A stretch of 64,000 nt of DNA from Enterococcus dongliensis. GTDB taxonomy: Bacteria > Bacillota > Bacilli > Lactobacillales > Enterococcaceae. Positions 1 through 9,041 of the stretch are shown in pieces (position 1 is the first letter of the stretch; every line of letters begins with the position of its first letter). The position numbers were made by a program, and so were the translations under genes. Under the pieces are notes generated by a model. It had not been told where the DNA came from, did not search any database, and saw only the letters and a list, made by a program, of their open reading frames with translations. Where the stretch lies: positions 62,001 to 126,000 of the forward strand of contig NZ_BJDQ01000002.1 in the NCBI RefSeq assembly GCF_005405225.1, read 5' to 3'.

Positions 1-1
1 C

Positions 2-1144
2 TCAATTTAAAAGAACTTGTTGAATGATTTTTAAGCCTTGCATAAGTTCTGCTTGACTGATTGTTAAAGGCGGTAATAAACGTAAAACAGTTTGTCCTGC
101 TTTAAGTGCTAGTAATTGCTGCTGTTTCAATTCAACGAGCACTTTTTGCAAGGTCTCAGGTGAATCAAGTTCAACACCGATCATCAACCCACTTCCTCGT
201 ACAGCGGTTACTTTAGCGGTTTGGTCGATCAGTTGTGTTAACCCCTCTTTTAAATCGTTTCCCTTTGCAGCTACTGCTGAAAGAAAAGCTGGTTGATTGA
301 TTTCAGTGACGACAGTTTTGGCAACTTGCATCGCCAAATTATTTCCGCCGAATGTCGTTCCGTGTGTTCCCGGTCCAAAAGCTTCAGCTAATTCAACTTT
401 TCCTAACATCGCTCCAGCTGGAATCCCATTTGCTAAAGCTTTGGCAAGTGTAATAATATCTGGTTTGATTTCATATGCTTCAAAAGCGAAAAAGTTTCCT
501 GTTCTTCCCATCCCACTTTGGATTTCATCGACGATCAGCAGGCTATTGTTTTCATGACATAATCGTGCGACAGTTTGTAACCATTGTTTTTCAGCCGGAA
601 TAATCCCGCCTTCTCCTTGGATCACCTCTAAAATCACAGCTGCGACATCATCTGTTAATTTTTCTTTCAAAGGTTTTAATTGATTGTAAGGAAGATAGTC
701 AAAGCCTGCCACAATCGGATAAAACCCTGTTTGCAGTGCTGGCTGACCAGTAGCACTTAACGCGCCATAAGTTCGACCATGAAAAGATTGGGTAAAGCTT
801 AAAATCTTGGTACGACCTGTCGCTTTTCTTGCTAATTTAATGGCTGCTTCATTTGCCTCTGTGCCACTATTACAAAAGAAAGTTAGATAGTCTTTTCCCA
901 TCGTCAACTTTTGCGCAACTTGTTCTTGTAAATGATTGGTATATAAATTGGAACTATGCCAAATCTTAGTTGTTTGATCAGTCAATGCTTGCAACACTTT
1001 AGGATGTTTATGTCCTAAATTAGTTACACCGATTCCACTAGTAAAATCTAAATACCGTCTCTGATCTTGATCATAAACGTAACAGCCATCTCCATCGACT
1101 AGATCAATGCTATCTCGTGTATAGTTTGGAAATAAATAACTCAT
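2..1144 (-). CDS. argD: Acetylornithine aminotransferase ArgD
   Basis: PLP-dependent class III aminotransferase that converts N-acetylglutamate 5-semialdehyde to N2-acetylornithine in cytoplasmic arginine synthesis. Visible are GTEANEAA (about 94-101), the cofactor aspartate in IVDEIQSGMGRTG (D206) and the Schiff-base lysine in TLAKALANG (K235). The length, 380 residues, is normal, and the stop lies at the very edge of the window. The start follows an AGAGGAGAC ribosome site. It overlaps argB by 4 bases (ATGA), so translation is probably coupled. Last visible gene of argC-argJ-argB-argD. An ornithine aminotransferase (RocD) is less likely given the operon. Confidence 0.95.
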   Translation of the reverse strand: MSYLFPNYTRDSIDLVDGDGCYVYDQDQRRYLDFTSGIGVTNLGHKHPKVLQALTDQTTKIWHSSNLYTNHLQEQVAQKLTMGKDYLTFFCNSGTEANEAAIKLARKATGRTKILSFTQSFHGRTYGALSATGQPALQTGFYPIVAGFDYLPYNQLKPLKEKLTDDVAAVILEVIQGEGGIIPAEKQWLQTVARLCHENNSLLIVDEIQSGMGRTGNFFAFEAYEIKPDIITLAKALANGIPAGAMLGKVELAEAFGPGTHGTTFGGNNLAMQVAKTVVTEINQPAFLSAVAAKGNDLKEGLTQLIDQTAKVTAVRGSGLMIGVELDSPETLQKVLVELKQQQLLALKAGQTVLRLLPPLTISQAELMQGLKIIQQVLLN

Positions 1145-1890
1145 ACAAAAGTCTCCTCTTTTTTTATAACCGTCCCTGGACGCTCAATTCCATCAGTGAT
1201 ATGAATCTCCGAGACACCGTTGTTCAACGCTTGAATCGCACTAGTTAGTTTAGGAATCATACCACCTGTGATTACTTTTTCAGATATTAACTTTTCAACT
1301 TCAACACTTGAAAGTTCTTTTAACCATGCGCCTGCTTTTTTTACTCCAGGAACATCCGTTAATAAGTATAAGGCGTCAGCACCAATTGTTTCAGCGATTT
1401 TACATGCGGCGACATCTGCATTGATATTCAGCCATTGATCAGTTACAGTCATTCCTAAAGGAGCGATAATCGGAATATAGTTTTTATACAACATATTTTC
1501 AATCGGTCCTGCATTGATAGCAGTAATCTTACCGACAAGCCCAAATTTTTCTTCATCAAGAACTTTTCCTTGAATCAAGTTATCGCAAGAAGCATTAAGT
1601 CCAATCGCCGCAAAGTCATGCTGTTTAAATAGTGTCGTGATTGCTGGCTGAACTTGACCGAGCAAGACCATTTGTGTAACTTTTAAAGCTTGTGGCGTGG
1701 TAATTCGCAGGCCATCTTGTATCGCTACCGGGATGTTCAAACGCTCCATCATTTCAGTAATATAATACCCTCCTCCATGGATGATAATAATTTCCTGTCC
1801 CTGTGAACGCCAATGCTTGATTTGTTCGAAAAATTTTTTGGTCAGATTATCGCTAGCTACGCCGCCGATCTTTACAACAATTCGCCCCAT
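1141..1890 (-). CDS. argB: Acetylglutamate kinase ArgB
   Basis: Phosphorylates N-acetylglutamate, the second step of the acetylated arginine pathway. It belongs to the amino acid kinase family: KIGG near residue 7, HGGG at about 38-41, and the C-terminal GGMIPKL segment of the nucleotide/substrate site. 249 residues from the chosen ATG. An in-frame GTG two codons upstream sits only 3 bases from AGGAG, whereas the ATG has a 9-base spacer, so the ATG is preferred. Lies between argJ (about 60 bases upstream) and argD (4-base overlap). I see no obvious N-terminal arginine-sensing extension of the long, arginine-inhibited type. Confidence 0.95.
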   Translation of the reverse strand: MGRIVVKIGGVASDNLTKKFFEQIKHWRSQGQEIIIIHGGGYYITEMMERLNIPVAIQDGLRITTPQALKVTQMVLLGQVQPAITTLFKQHDFAAIGLNASCDNLIQGKVLDEEKFGLVGKITAINAGPIENMLYKNYIPIIAPLGMTVTDQWLNINADVAACKIAETIGADALYLLTDVPGVKKAGAWLKELSSVEVEKLISEKVITGGMIPKLTSAIQALNNGVSEIHITDGIERPGTVIKKEETFV

Positions 1891-1953
1891 GATCACTCAC
1901 TCCTATTTCTGATGACTTTTGGATAAAACGCTATTTTAGTGATTAGAATAGCT

Positions 1954-3147
1954 TTATGTGTGGTATAACGCATTTACTTCAATATATTTATAAGTCAGAT
2001 CACATCCCCACGCTTTCCCACTTTCTGTGCCAATATTTAATTCTACTTTGATAATGATCGTTTCTTTTTCCAGCGTCTCTTTCATGATTTTTTTATTGAA
2101 TAATTGCGGCTGACTCTGTTTTAATAATTGTTGATTGCCAATCCACATATCGATTTTTTCAGGATCAGTCTGCGATCCTGCGTAACCAACTGCACAAATA
2201 ATCCGCCCCCAATTAGGATCTTCACCAAATATCGCTGTTTTCACTAAACTAGAACCAACGATTTTTTTAGCTACTAAACGAGCTTCCAGTGCATCACGAG
2301 CTCCAGTGACTTGGGCTTCGATCAATTTTGTCGCGCCTTCCCCATCTTTTGCGATCATCTTAGCTAATGTCTCGCTAACTAATTGAAACATGGCGACAAA
2401 CTTTTCGTATGCGGCCGAATTTTCTTCAATCACAGAATTTTTTGCTAATCCGTTCGCTAGTACCAATACCATGTCATTGGTAGAAGTATCTCCATCAACT
2501 GTGATTTGATTGAATGTCGTTTCTGTTTTTTGAGCTAAAAGAGTTTGCAGTAGTTGGGCAGAAATACAAGCATCTGTCGTAATGAAAGCTAGCATCGTTG
2601 CCATATTAGGATGAATCATCCCAGAACCTTTAGCTACTCCTGCCATTGTCACCAGCTGTCCATTGATTTTTTCAGTGACGACGATTTCTTTCGTATTGGT
2701 ATCTGTCGTCAAGATTGCTTCATGAAAAGCAGAGGGTTCAGCTTTTTGTAGATCAAGTTCATTGATGCCTGTTTCAATGACTGACATTGGCAGCTGTTTT
2801 CCAATTACACCAGTTGATGCAATCGCAACATTTTCTTGATCAACTGCTAAATGTGCAGCAGCTAGTGCTTGCATTTTTTTGGCATTTTCCATGCCAATTT
2901 TTCCCGTACAAGCATTGGCCACTCCTGAATTGACCACTATCGCTTGCAGTGTCTGATTTTTTAGTGCCGTTTTTGTAACGAAGATTGGGGCAGCCTTTAC
3001 TTGATTGGTCGTATAAACTGCCGCTGCGTTAGCGGGGACTTCTGAGTAAATTACACCTAAGTCTTTTTTTATTTTCTTTAATCCTGCATGCAATCCCGTG
3101 GCTTGAAACCCTTTAGGACTAGCAATTGTTCCATCAATAATCTGCAT
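1954..3147 (-). CDS. argJ: Glutamate N-acetyltransferase/amino-acid acetyltransferase ArgJ
   Basis: Transfers acetyl from N-acetylornithine to glutamate, recycling the acetyl group; bifunctional members also use acetyl-CoA. The self-cleavage site is visible as NMATML, with the predicted cut between A183 and nucleophile T184, preceded by the conserved KGSGM. 397 residues from ATG 3147, which has GGAGTG 8-9 bases upstream. A longer reading frame would overlap argC and has no ribosome site, so it is not used. Presence of ArgJ means the cyclic pathway, so no separate ArgE is needed. Whether this enzyme is mono- or bifunctional cannot be told by eye. Confidence 0.94.
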   Translation of the reverse strand: MQIIDGTIASPKGFQATGLHAGLKKIKKDLGVIYSEVPANAAAVYTTNQVKAAPIFVTKTALKNQTLQAIVVNSGVANACTGKIGMENAKKMQALAAAHLAVDQENVAIASTGVIGKQLPMSVIETGINELDLQKAEPSAFHEAILTTDTNTKEIVVTEKINGQLVTMAGVAKGSGMIHPNMATMLAFITTDACISAQLLQTLLAQKTETTFNQITVDGDTSTNDMVLVLANGLAKNSVIEENSAAYEKFVAMFQLVSETLAKMIAKDGEGATKLIEAQVTGARDALEARLVAKKIVGSSLVKTAIFGEDPNWGRIICAVGYAGSQTDPEKIDMWIGNQQLLKQSQPQLFNKKIMKETLEKETIIIKVELNIGTESGKAWGCDLTYKYIEVNALYHT

Positions 3148-3166
3148 ATTTTTCACACTCCAATTT

Positions 3167-4198
3167 TTATGGATAAATCGGTACAAGGTCTAAGCCGGTT
3201 TCTTCTGACCAGCCAGCAAAATGATTTAGATTTTGCACAGCCTGACCAGCGGCCCCTTTGACTAAATTATCCAAGACAGTAACTACTGTAATGATTTTGG
3301 TCACTTCATTGTAGGCCACCCCAATATCACAAAAGTTCGAACCAATGACTTGGCGTAAATCAGGATATATTCCCTGTTTTTGAACTCGGACAAATGGTTT
3401 TTCTTGATAAAAATTTTGATAAGTTTGCCATAACTGTGATTGTGTCAAATGTTCGTTGCTTTTAGCATAGGTAGTAATGAAAATCCCCCGAGTTACAGGA
3501 ATTAAAGATGTTGAAAATTGGATTGCAGGAATTTCCTCGTCCCATTTTTGCAATTGTTGCATAATTTCAGGGATGTGTTGATGACTATTCATCTTGTAAA
3601 GCGTCATATTTTCATTGCTAGTGACAAAATGTGTCGAAGAAGATAATTTTTTTCCTGCTCCAGATAATCCAGATTTTGCATCTACGATCACTGAATCTTT
3701 CTCAATCATTCTTCGCTGTATCAACGGTGCCAACGACAATAAAGTCCCTGTTGCGTAACATCCTGGATTAGCAATTAACTTAGAAGCTGGTTTTGCATAA
3801 AAATCTGCTAATCCATAATGAGCTTTTTGCAAAGTTTCAAGTGGAGCACTTGAATTTTTATACCATTTTTCATATTGATCAGCGGCTTTTAATCGAAAAT
3901 CACCAGAAAGATCAATAATCGGAAAATCTGCTTTGATGAAAGTTTGAGCGACTTTTTTAGAGATCCCAGAAGGAGTGGCAAGAAAAACTAAATCCGCTTG
4001 ATCCATGATCTTCTCGGCATCAATTGCTTCCAAAGGAAGATCTAGTAAATAGTTTAAATGCGGCAAGTAATCGCTAAGCTCTGTAGTCTTTTGAGAATGA
4101 CTGTGAATAGAGCAGATCTCCACATTAGGATGTCTTGATAAAATACGGACCAATTCGATTCCACTATATCCAGTCACACCGATAATCGAGACTTTCAA
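3167..4198 (-). CDS. argC: N-acetyl-gamma-glutamyl-phosphate reductase ArgC
   Basis: NADPH-dependent reductase making N-acetylglutamate semialdehyde. N-terminal Rossmann start [14 protein letters not shown] (7-20) and active-site cysteine in ANPGCYATG (C147). The length, 343 residues, is typical. Strong AAGGAGGTG ribosome site before ATG 4198. First gene of the arginine operon, with a consensus-like promoter at 4256-4284 and AT-rich sequence resembling ArgR/AhrC sites around it, so repression by arginine is likely (inference). Confidence 0.95.
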   Translation of the reverse strand: MKVSIIGVTGYSGIELVRILSRHPNVEICSIHSHSQKTTELSDYLPHLNYLLDLPLEAIDAEKIMDQADLVFLATPSGISKKVAQTFIKADFPIIDLSGDFRLKAADQYEKWYKNSSAPLETLQKAHYGLADFYAKPASKLIANPGCYATGTLLSLAPLIQRRMIEKDSVIVDAKSGLSGAGKKLSSSTHFVTSNENMTLYKMNSHQHIPEIMQQLQKWDEEIPAIQFSTSLIPVTRGIFITTYAKSNEHLTQSQLWQTYQNFYQEKPFVRVQKQGIYPDLRQVIGSNFCDIGVAYNEVTKIITVVTVLDNLVKGAAGQAVQNLNHFAGWSEETGLDLVPIYP

Positions 4199-4255
4199 AT
4201 GAACACCTCCTTAAATTTAAATAAAAATACGATTAAAAAGTTGTTATTTCCGATG

Positions 4256-4284
4256 ATTATACGTGTCTATTTTATACAAGTCAA
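4256..4284 (-). promoter_or_regulatory. Promoter of the argCJBD operon
   Basis: On the minus strand TTGACT (4279-4284) and a perfect TATAAT (4256-4261) are separated by 17 bases, about 60 bases upstream of argC. AT-rich imperfect dyads (CATAAATATACA near 4306-4317 and TGTATAAAATAGACA within the spacer) resemble ARG boxes bound by ArgR/AhrC. The promoter is clear; the operator assignment is inference. Confidence 0.8.
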
Positions 4285-4350
4285 TGGTTTTTTATAAATA
4301 TTTTTGTATATTTATGTTGGTTTTTTACTAATACTGTCTCGTTTATGCAA

Positions 4351-4389
4351 AAAAAAGCAAGTATTCATTAAATGAATACTTGCTTTTTT
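4351..4389 (-). terminator. Intrinsic terminator downstream of fhs
   Basis: A 19-bp perfect inverted repeat (4351-4369 with 4371-4389) flanked by A and T runs on its outer ends. It begins right after the fhs stop codon and separates fhs from the argC promoter. Confidence 0.9.
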
Positions 4390-4391
4390 CG

Positions 4392-6065
4392 TTAAAACAA
4401 CCCAATCGCATTTCCTTGTTCATCTACATTCATGTTTAAGGCAGCTGGTTTTTTAGGCAGGCCAGGCATCGTCATCACTTCTCCTGTCAATGCAACAACA
4501 AAACCGGCACCGATTTTTGGTACAAATTCACGAATCGTTACATCGAAGTCAATCGGTGCTCCTAGTTTGGTTGGATCGTCAGACAATGAATATTGGGTCT
4601 TCGCCATACATACTGGCAAACGATCCCAACCGTATTTTTTAAAAGTAGCTAATTGTTGTTTGGCTTTTTTACTATAAACCACTTCATTTCCACCATAGAT
4701 TTCGCGGACGATCGTCTCGATTTTTTCAGTTAGATCGTCTTGTTCTCTACTAAAGATCGAATGGAAATTATTTTCTTCCTTTGCAATCACATCAACAACT
4801 GTTTTGGCTAAGTCGATGCCTCCATCTGGACCTTTTTCCCACACGCTAGCTAATTCGACGTTTACTTCTTCTTGTTGACAAAGTTCTTTTAGTAACGAGA
4901 TTTCTTTTTCTGTGTCGCTGATAAACTCATTGATTGCTACAATCACTGGTAAACCATATTTACGCATGTTTTGAATATGTTTGGCTAAATTACTGAACCC
5001 AGTTTTTAAAGCATCTAGATTTTCTGCACTTAGCTCTGTCTTAGCTACGCCTCCGTGCATTTTTAATGCGCGAATAGTCGCCACAACGATTACTGCATCC
5101 GGCGCTTTGCCTAGATTTGGTACTTTGATATCTAAGAATTTTTCTCCGCCAAGGTCTGCACCAAATCCTGCTTCAGTCACAACATAGTCGCCACAATGTA
5201 ACGCAGCTCTTGTAGCTAAAATGCTATTACAGCCGTGAGCGATATTTGCAAATGGTCCACCATGCACAAATGCAGGTGTCTGATAAATGGTTTGAACTAA
5301 GTTTGGTTTGATCGCATCTTTAAGAACAAGTGCTAGGGCTCCTTCAATTTTTAGATCCCCAACTGTAACTGGTTCACGATCAAATGTATATGCGACAACA
5401 ATATTTGCTAAACGTTTTTTTAAATCATCGATACCAGTCGCAAGACATAAAATCGCCATGATCTCGCTAGCAACAGTGATGTCAAATCCATCTTCTCGTG
5501 GGACACCATTTGTTGGTCCGCCCAATCCAACAGCGATATGACGAAGTTCACGATCATTTAAGTCAACAACTCGTTTCCAGATGACACGACGAGCATCGAT
5601 ATTCAATTGGTTCCCTTGATGGATGTGATTGTCTAGCAAAGCTGACAAGGCATTGTTAGCAGTCGTAATCGCATGCATGTCGCCGGTGAAATGTAAATTG
5701 ATATCTTCCATCGGTAAAACTTGCGCATAGCCTCCGCCAGTTGCTCCACCTTTCATCCCCATGACTGGTCCTAACGAAGGTTCGCGTAAAGCGATGACGG
5801 TCTTTTTCCCAATTTTGTTCAAGGCATCGCCCAGACCAATCGTGACAGTAGATTTTCCTTCTCCTGCTGGAGTTGGATTGATAGAAGTTACTAAAATCAA
5901 TTTTCCTTCCGGATTTTTTTTCATTTGTTCTAAAGCAGCAAATTCAATCTTTGCTTTGTACTTTCCATGTAATTCTAAATCATCAAAAGATAGATTGATC
6001 TTTTCAGCCACCTCAGTAATTGGTGTTAAAGTTGCTGATTGAGATATTTCGATATCTGTTTTCAT
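4392..6065 (-). CDS. fhs: Formate-tetrahydrofolate ligase
   Basis: ATP-dependent synthesis of 10-formyl-THF from formate, feeding purine and formyl-methionine synthesis. Full-length (557 residues) single-domain FTHFS with the nucleotide-binding segment TPAGEGKST at about 65-73 and highly conserved glycine-rich stretches such as [18 protein letters not shown]. The start has GGGAG five bases upstream. Monocistronic: its own terminator follows immediately, and the upstream gene is divergent. Confidence 0.96.
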   Translation of the reverse strand: MKTDIEISQSATLTPITEVAEKINLSFDDLELHGKYKAKIEFAALEQMKKNPEGKLILVTSINPTPAGEGKSTVTIGLGDALNKIGKKTVIALREPSLGPVMGMKGGATGGGYAQVLPMEDINLHFTGDMHAITTANNALSALLDNHIHQGNQLNIDARRVIWKRVVDLNDRELRHIAVGLGGPTNGVPREDGFDITVASEIMAILCLATGIDDLKKRLANIVVAYTFDREPVTVGDLKIEGALALVLKDAIKPNLVQTIYQTPAFVHGGPFANIAHGCNSILATRAALHCGDYVVTEAGFGADLGGEKFLDIKVPNLGKAPDAVIVVATIRALKMHGGVAKTELSAENLDALKTGFSNLAKHIQNMRKYGLPVIVAINEFISDTEKEISLLKELCQQEEVNVELASVWEKGPDGGIDLAKTVVDVIAKEENNFHSIFSREQDDLTEKIETIVREIYGGNEVVYSKKAKQQLATFKKYGWDRLPVCMAKTQYSLSDDPTKLGAPIDFDVTIREFVPKIGAGFVVALTGEVMTMPGLPKKPAALNMNVDEQGNAIGLF

Positions 6066-6238
6066 AAAAACTCCCTTTCCCGAACGTTATTCAGAGAACG
6101 ACGTTTTTTATTCGTTCATTTTTATTATAACGAATTTAGAAAAGAAAAACATCCTATAAAACTGGCAATCTTATTGATTCGCATTTTTTGTTTCCATCAC
6201 GTATAATAAAACCAGCAATTGCAAAGGGGTGTTGCGTT

Positions 6239-6439
6239 ATGAATAGTGGCATAGTTAAGTGGTTTGATGAGAAAAAAGGATACGGCTTCATTACCTATGA
6301 AGAAAATCAAGAAGTGTTTGTGCATTTCACCGCTATTGAAGAAGAAGGTTTTAAAACTTTGGACCCTGGTGACGAAGTAGAATTTGTAATCGTAGAAGGC
6401 GCTCGTGGTATGCAAGCGGCTCACGTTAAAAAGAAATAA
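6239..6439 (+). CDS. Cold-shock domain protein (CspA/CspB family)
   Basis: A 66-residue single cold-shock domain that binds single-stranded nucleic acid and acts as an RNA chaperone. RNP1 is KGYGFI (13-18) and RNP2 is VFVHF (26-30). The start ATG at 6239 is preceded by AAAGGGGTG; an upstream in-frame extension lacks homology to the family and is rejected. A TATAAT lies at 6202-6207. Followed directly by a strong terminator. Confidence 0.95.
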   Translation: MNSGIVKWFDEKKGYGFITYEENQEVFVHFTAIEEEGFKTLDPGDEVEFVIVEGARGMQAAHVKKK

Positions 6440-6440
6440 A

Positions 6441-6470
6441 CGAAAAGATCAGCTGCGGCTGATCTTTTCG
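6441..6470 (+). terminator. Terminator of the cold-shock gene
   Basis: Perfect 13-bp stem (6441-6453 with 6458-6470) and TGCG loop, followed by a T-rich tail. The convergent gene on the other strand ends inside this stem (stop at 6449-6451), so the stem also encodes its last codons. Confidence 0.88.
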
Positions 6471-6883
6471 TTTATTTCTTTTACTTGAATTTCAGGATAA
6501 AATGTTGCAAAATCTTTGATAAATGCGGCTTTTCTTTTTTTAGTCATCGCAAAATGGAAAGAAGTGCCACTAAGCCCTTTTCGCTGAATAACGATGCCAT
6601 CTTTACAAAGAATCAAATAATCGATATGCTCACGCAAGATGGTTTCGTGTTTCCACAAACGAGAATAACGTACTTTTATCCCTGATTTCTCTAAAAATAA
6701 ATAGCGATGAAGACCCACTAAAGCAAATAAAATAAAGACTCCAAGAAATACATTCCCTTTTAAATACGGATGGGTTTTTTCTAAAGTTAAAATCAATCCA
6801 TAAAAAAGGATAATAAAAGTCACTGACCAATAAATAATACTAATTGATAACTCCGGTTGCCAAAAATAGCGTTTTCTTTTCAT
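6449..6883 (-). CDS. EbsA-like small membrane protein
   Basis: 144 residues with two probable membrane segments (about 12-32 and 43-62) followed by a basic cytoplasmic domain. It resembles the EbsA family of enterococci and lactobacilli, which has been annotated as pore-forming or linked to pheromone-binding surface functions, but whose biochemical role is unclear. Neighbours (cold-shock gene, RNase HI-like gene) fit the usual context of that family. The last seven codons are read through the stem of the convergent terminator. The family call is from overall pattern only. Confidence 0.5.
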   Translation of the reverse strand: MKRKRYFWQPELSISIIYWSVTFIILFYGLILTLEKTHPYLKGNVFLGVFILFALVGLHRYLFLEKSGIKVRYSRLWKHETILREHIDYLILCKDGIVIQRKGLSGTSFHFAMTKKRKAAFIKDFATFYPEIQVKEINEKISRS

Positions 6884-6918
6884 TCCTATGCTCCTATTCT
6901 AAAAAAAGGATGATTCTA

Positions 6919-7305
6919 ATGTTGAAAGTTTTCACTGATGCCGCGACTAATTTAGAAAAAAGTGGTGGCGGGATACTAATTATTTCTAATGAACAGAAAC
7001 AATTATCGATTTCATTGCTTGAAAAAAATAATCACCAGGCCGAACTGGCTGTGATTCTTTATGCCTTGAATTATTTGATTGACCAAGGGTTAAATAATCA
7101 GTCTGTCTTACTGTATTCTGATAGTAAAACTGCAATAAAAATTCTAGACCAAGGGCAAACAAAAAACAAGCTCTTCTTGCCATATTTATCAGAGTTTAAT
7201 GAATTAGCTCCCAAATTCCCTTTATTAGTACTGCAATGGATACCTGAAATCAAAAATAAAGGGGCGGACAATCTGGCCCGCCAAGGATTACGAAAAAAGT
7301 TATAG
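6919..7305 (+). CDS. RNase HI family protein
   Basis: 128-residue ribonuclease H fold. The four acidic catalytic positions are all present: D7 (FTDAA), E42 (AELAV), D68 (YSDSK) and D117 (GADNLA). This suggests an active RNA-DNA hybrid nuclease, although short Lactobacillales members are poorly characterised. The start at 6919 has AAAGGA 8 bases upstream; the in-frame ATG at 6910 lies within or next to that site and is not used. Convergent with cls, whose stop overlaps its 3' end by a few bases. Confidence 0.85.
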   Translation: MLKVFTDAATNLEKSGGGILIISNEQKQLSISLLEKNNHQAELAVILYALNYLIDQGLNNQSVLLYSDSKTAIKILDQGQTKNKLFLPYLSEFNELAPKFPLLVLQWIPEIKNKGADNLARQGLRKKL

Positions 7306-8760
7306 AACTGGTGACAGCAAACGTGAGAAACGCTGTTTAAAATTCAACCAATAGGATTGATTAGCAATCATTTCATCAGTCAGTAAAATACATTCTTTCA
7401 TGTCATCTTCAAAGATCTTCCGAAATAACTGTGCCACTTCTGGGTCATAGATGAAACTACTGACTTCAAAGTTTAATTCATAGCTGCGGATATCTTGGTT
7501 GGTCGATCCGAATGTTGCCAATTCATCATCTACTACAATTGTTTTAGAATGAAGAAACCCATCGGCATAATGATAGATTTTAACGCCGCGCTGGTGCAGA
7601 TAATTGGCATAGTATTGAGTCGCTCGATAAATAAAAGGATGATCCGGCATATTAGGAATCATGATTCGCACATCAATACCTGAACGAACCGCAATCAAGA
7701 TGGCCGAGATCATTGTCTCATCTGGAACAAGATAAGGACTTTGGATCCAAACACTTTTTTCAGCTGCTAAAATCAAACGTACGAAACCATCTTTAATGAT
7801 CTGCTCACCAGAATCTGGACCGTCTGCAACGATTTGCATTGGTACTCCTTTTTTGATTTCTTTTTGCGGTAAAACAAAATATTCCGGCAGATAGCTCATT
7901 TTATCTGCCTTGTTCATAACCGAAGCGTTCCAATCACGAATAAAAATCTCCTGCAGTGTGAAACTAGCTGTCCCTTCAATTCTTCCATGTGTATCCCGCC
8001 ATCTGCCGAAACGCTTTGATTCTCCTAAATACTGATCTCCAACATTGAAGCCGCCAGTCCAACTGATGCTCCCATCAACGACAACGATTTTGCGGTGCAG
8101 GTGATAATTTAAGCGTGTCTTCGCTAAAATATTTCTAGATGTAATAAAAGGGGTAACTCGACCACCATTTTTGACCAGTGTTTCAAAAAAATTTTTATTT
8201 GTTTTTGGTGATCCCCACGGATCATAGATCATTCGTACTTCAATTCCTTGTGCGGCTTTTTCTTCTAGGATACGCATAAACCGATTGCCGATATGATCAT
8301 TAAAAAAAGCATAATATTCTACATGAATCGTATGTTTAGCCTCTCGTAGATCCACGAACAAGCGCTCGAATTTTTCCGTTCCATCTAAAAAAAATTCCAA
8401 TTCATTTCGAATCGCTAATGGAGACTCATCCAAATTTTTAAAATATTTCACTAATGATTGGACAGCTGGATACAGTTGGTTTGGTTCATTATGATCTACG
8501 TGCTGATTGTCTGTCTGAATAGTCTCATTGATTTCCTTCACACGTTTTGCATCCCCTTGTTCAAAGCGATACATCGTCTCTCCATCGATCCCACGACCAC
8601 AAAAAGCATAGATCAAAAAACCGATCACTGGTAAAAAAATCAAAGTCAACAGCCAAGCCCAAATAGTCGTGATATTCCGCGGTTTCCGAAAAACGGTAAC
8701 AATTGCTCCGATGGCATTAATAACAAAGACCCAAAAAATAATTTGCTCAATAATCCCCAA
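7300..8760 (-). CDS. cls: Cardiolipin synthase
   Basis: Membrane enzyme condensing two phosphatidylglycerols into cardiolipin. Two N-terminal hydrophobic segments are followed by two phospholipase D HKD motifs (H222-K224-D229 and H404-K406-D411 in the chosen numbering). 486 residues from a TTG start at 8760 with AGAGGAG upstream. The in-frame ATG at 8793 lies only about 5 bases from a TATAAT (8798-8803), so a transcript from that promoter could not include it; this decides for TTG. In enterococci cls mutations are associated with daptomycin resistance (family knowledge). Confidence 0.93.
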   Translation of the reverse strand: MGIIEQIIFWVFVINAIGAIVTVFRKPRNITTIWAWLLTLIFLPVIGFLIYAFCGRGIDGETMYRFEQGDAKRVKEINETIQTDNQHVDHNEPNQLYPAVQSLVKYFKNLDESPLAIRNELEFFLDGTEKFERLFVDLREAKHTIHVEYYAFFNDHIGNRFMRILEEKAAQGIEVRMIYDPWGSPKTNKNFFETLVKNGGRVTPFITSRNILAKTRLNYHLHRKIVVVDGSISWTGGFNVGDQYLGESKRFGRWRDTHGRIEGTASFTLQEIFIRDWNASVMNKADKMSYLPEYFVLPQKEIKKGVPMQIVADGPDSGEQIIKDGFVRLILAAEKSVWIQSPYLVPDETMISAILIAVRSGIDVRIMIPNMPDHPFIYRATQYYANYLHQRGVKIYHYADGFLHSKTIVVDDELATFGSTNQDIRSYELNFEVSSFIYDPEVAQLFRKIFEDDMKECILLTDEMIANQSYWLNFKQRFSRLLSPVL

Positions 8761-8797
8761 GTGATCTCCTCTTTTCTCAAAATAAATTCTCATAATG

Positions 8798-8803
8798 ATT
8801 ATA
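8798..8803 (-). promoter_or_regulatory. -10 element upstream of cls
   Basis: Perfect TATAAT on the minus strand just upstream of the cls reading frame. The -35 region is weak (TTTTAA at 17-base spacing). It matters mainly because it rules out the upstream ATG as the cls start. Confidence 0.55.
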
Positions 8804-8907
8804 CCTAAAGCGCTTGGACATTAAAAGAAAACGTGACGGCTCCACGTTGTTTTCTCATTTAAATGAGCTTTTGTAAAAATGAGCCTATCTCAAATTTCAC
8901 GGTATAA

Positions 8908-9004
8908 AAATACCCGAATGATAGATATGGCTCTTGCCGTCCAGTAGGACCTCATCGCAAATGTACGACAAACAAGCAGCTTGCATTCTATCATCCGGGT
9001 ATTT
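8908..9004. repeat. Intergenic imperfect palindrome, copy 1 (terminator-like)
   Basis: An 18-bp near-perfect inverted repeat (8908-8925 with 8987-9004, one mismatch) encloses a 61-base loop. It lies downstream of alaS and is followed by a T-rich tail on the minus strand, so it probably ends alaS transcription. Arms and both loop ends match a second element at 48437-48508 (shared ATAG-TAT-GCTC and AAACAAG--GCTT--CATTCTAT), while the middle of the loop differs in length. This looks like one family of small mobile or dispersed palindromes. Confidence 0.7.
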
Positions 9005-9041
9005 CGTTTAATTTTTACTTAGTTCATCATCTAGTTTCAGA

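Noticed and set aside
3148-3186. Longer argJ start overlapping argC
   Set aside because: No ribosome site; ATG 3147 has GGAG at proper distance and matches the family N-terminus.
4432-6042. Several plus-strand open frames of 60-93 residues
   Set aside because: All are shadows opposite fhs, whose codon pattern and homology are clear.
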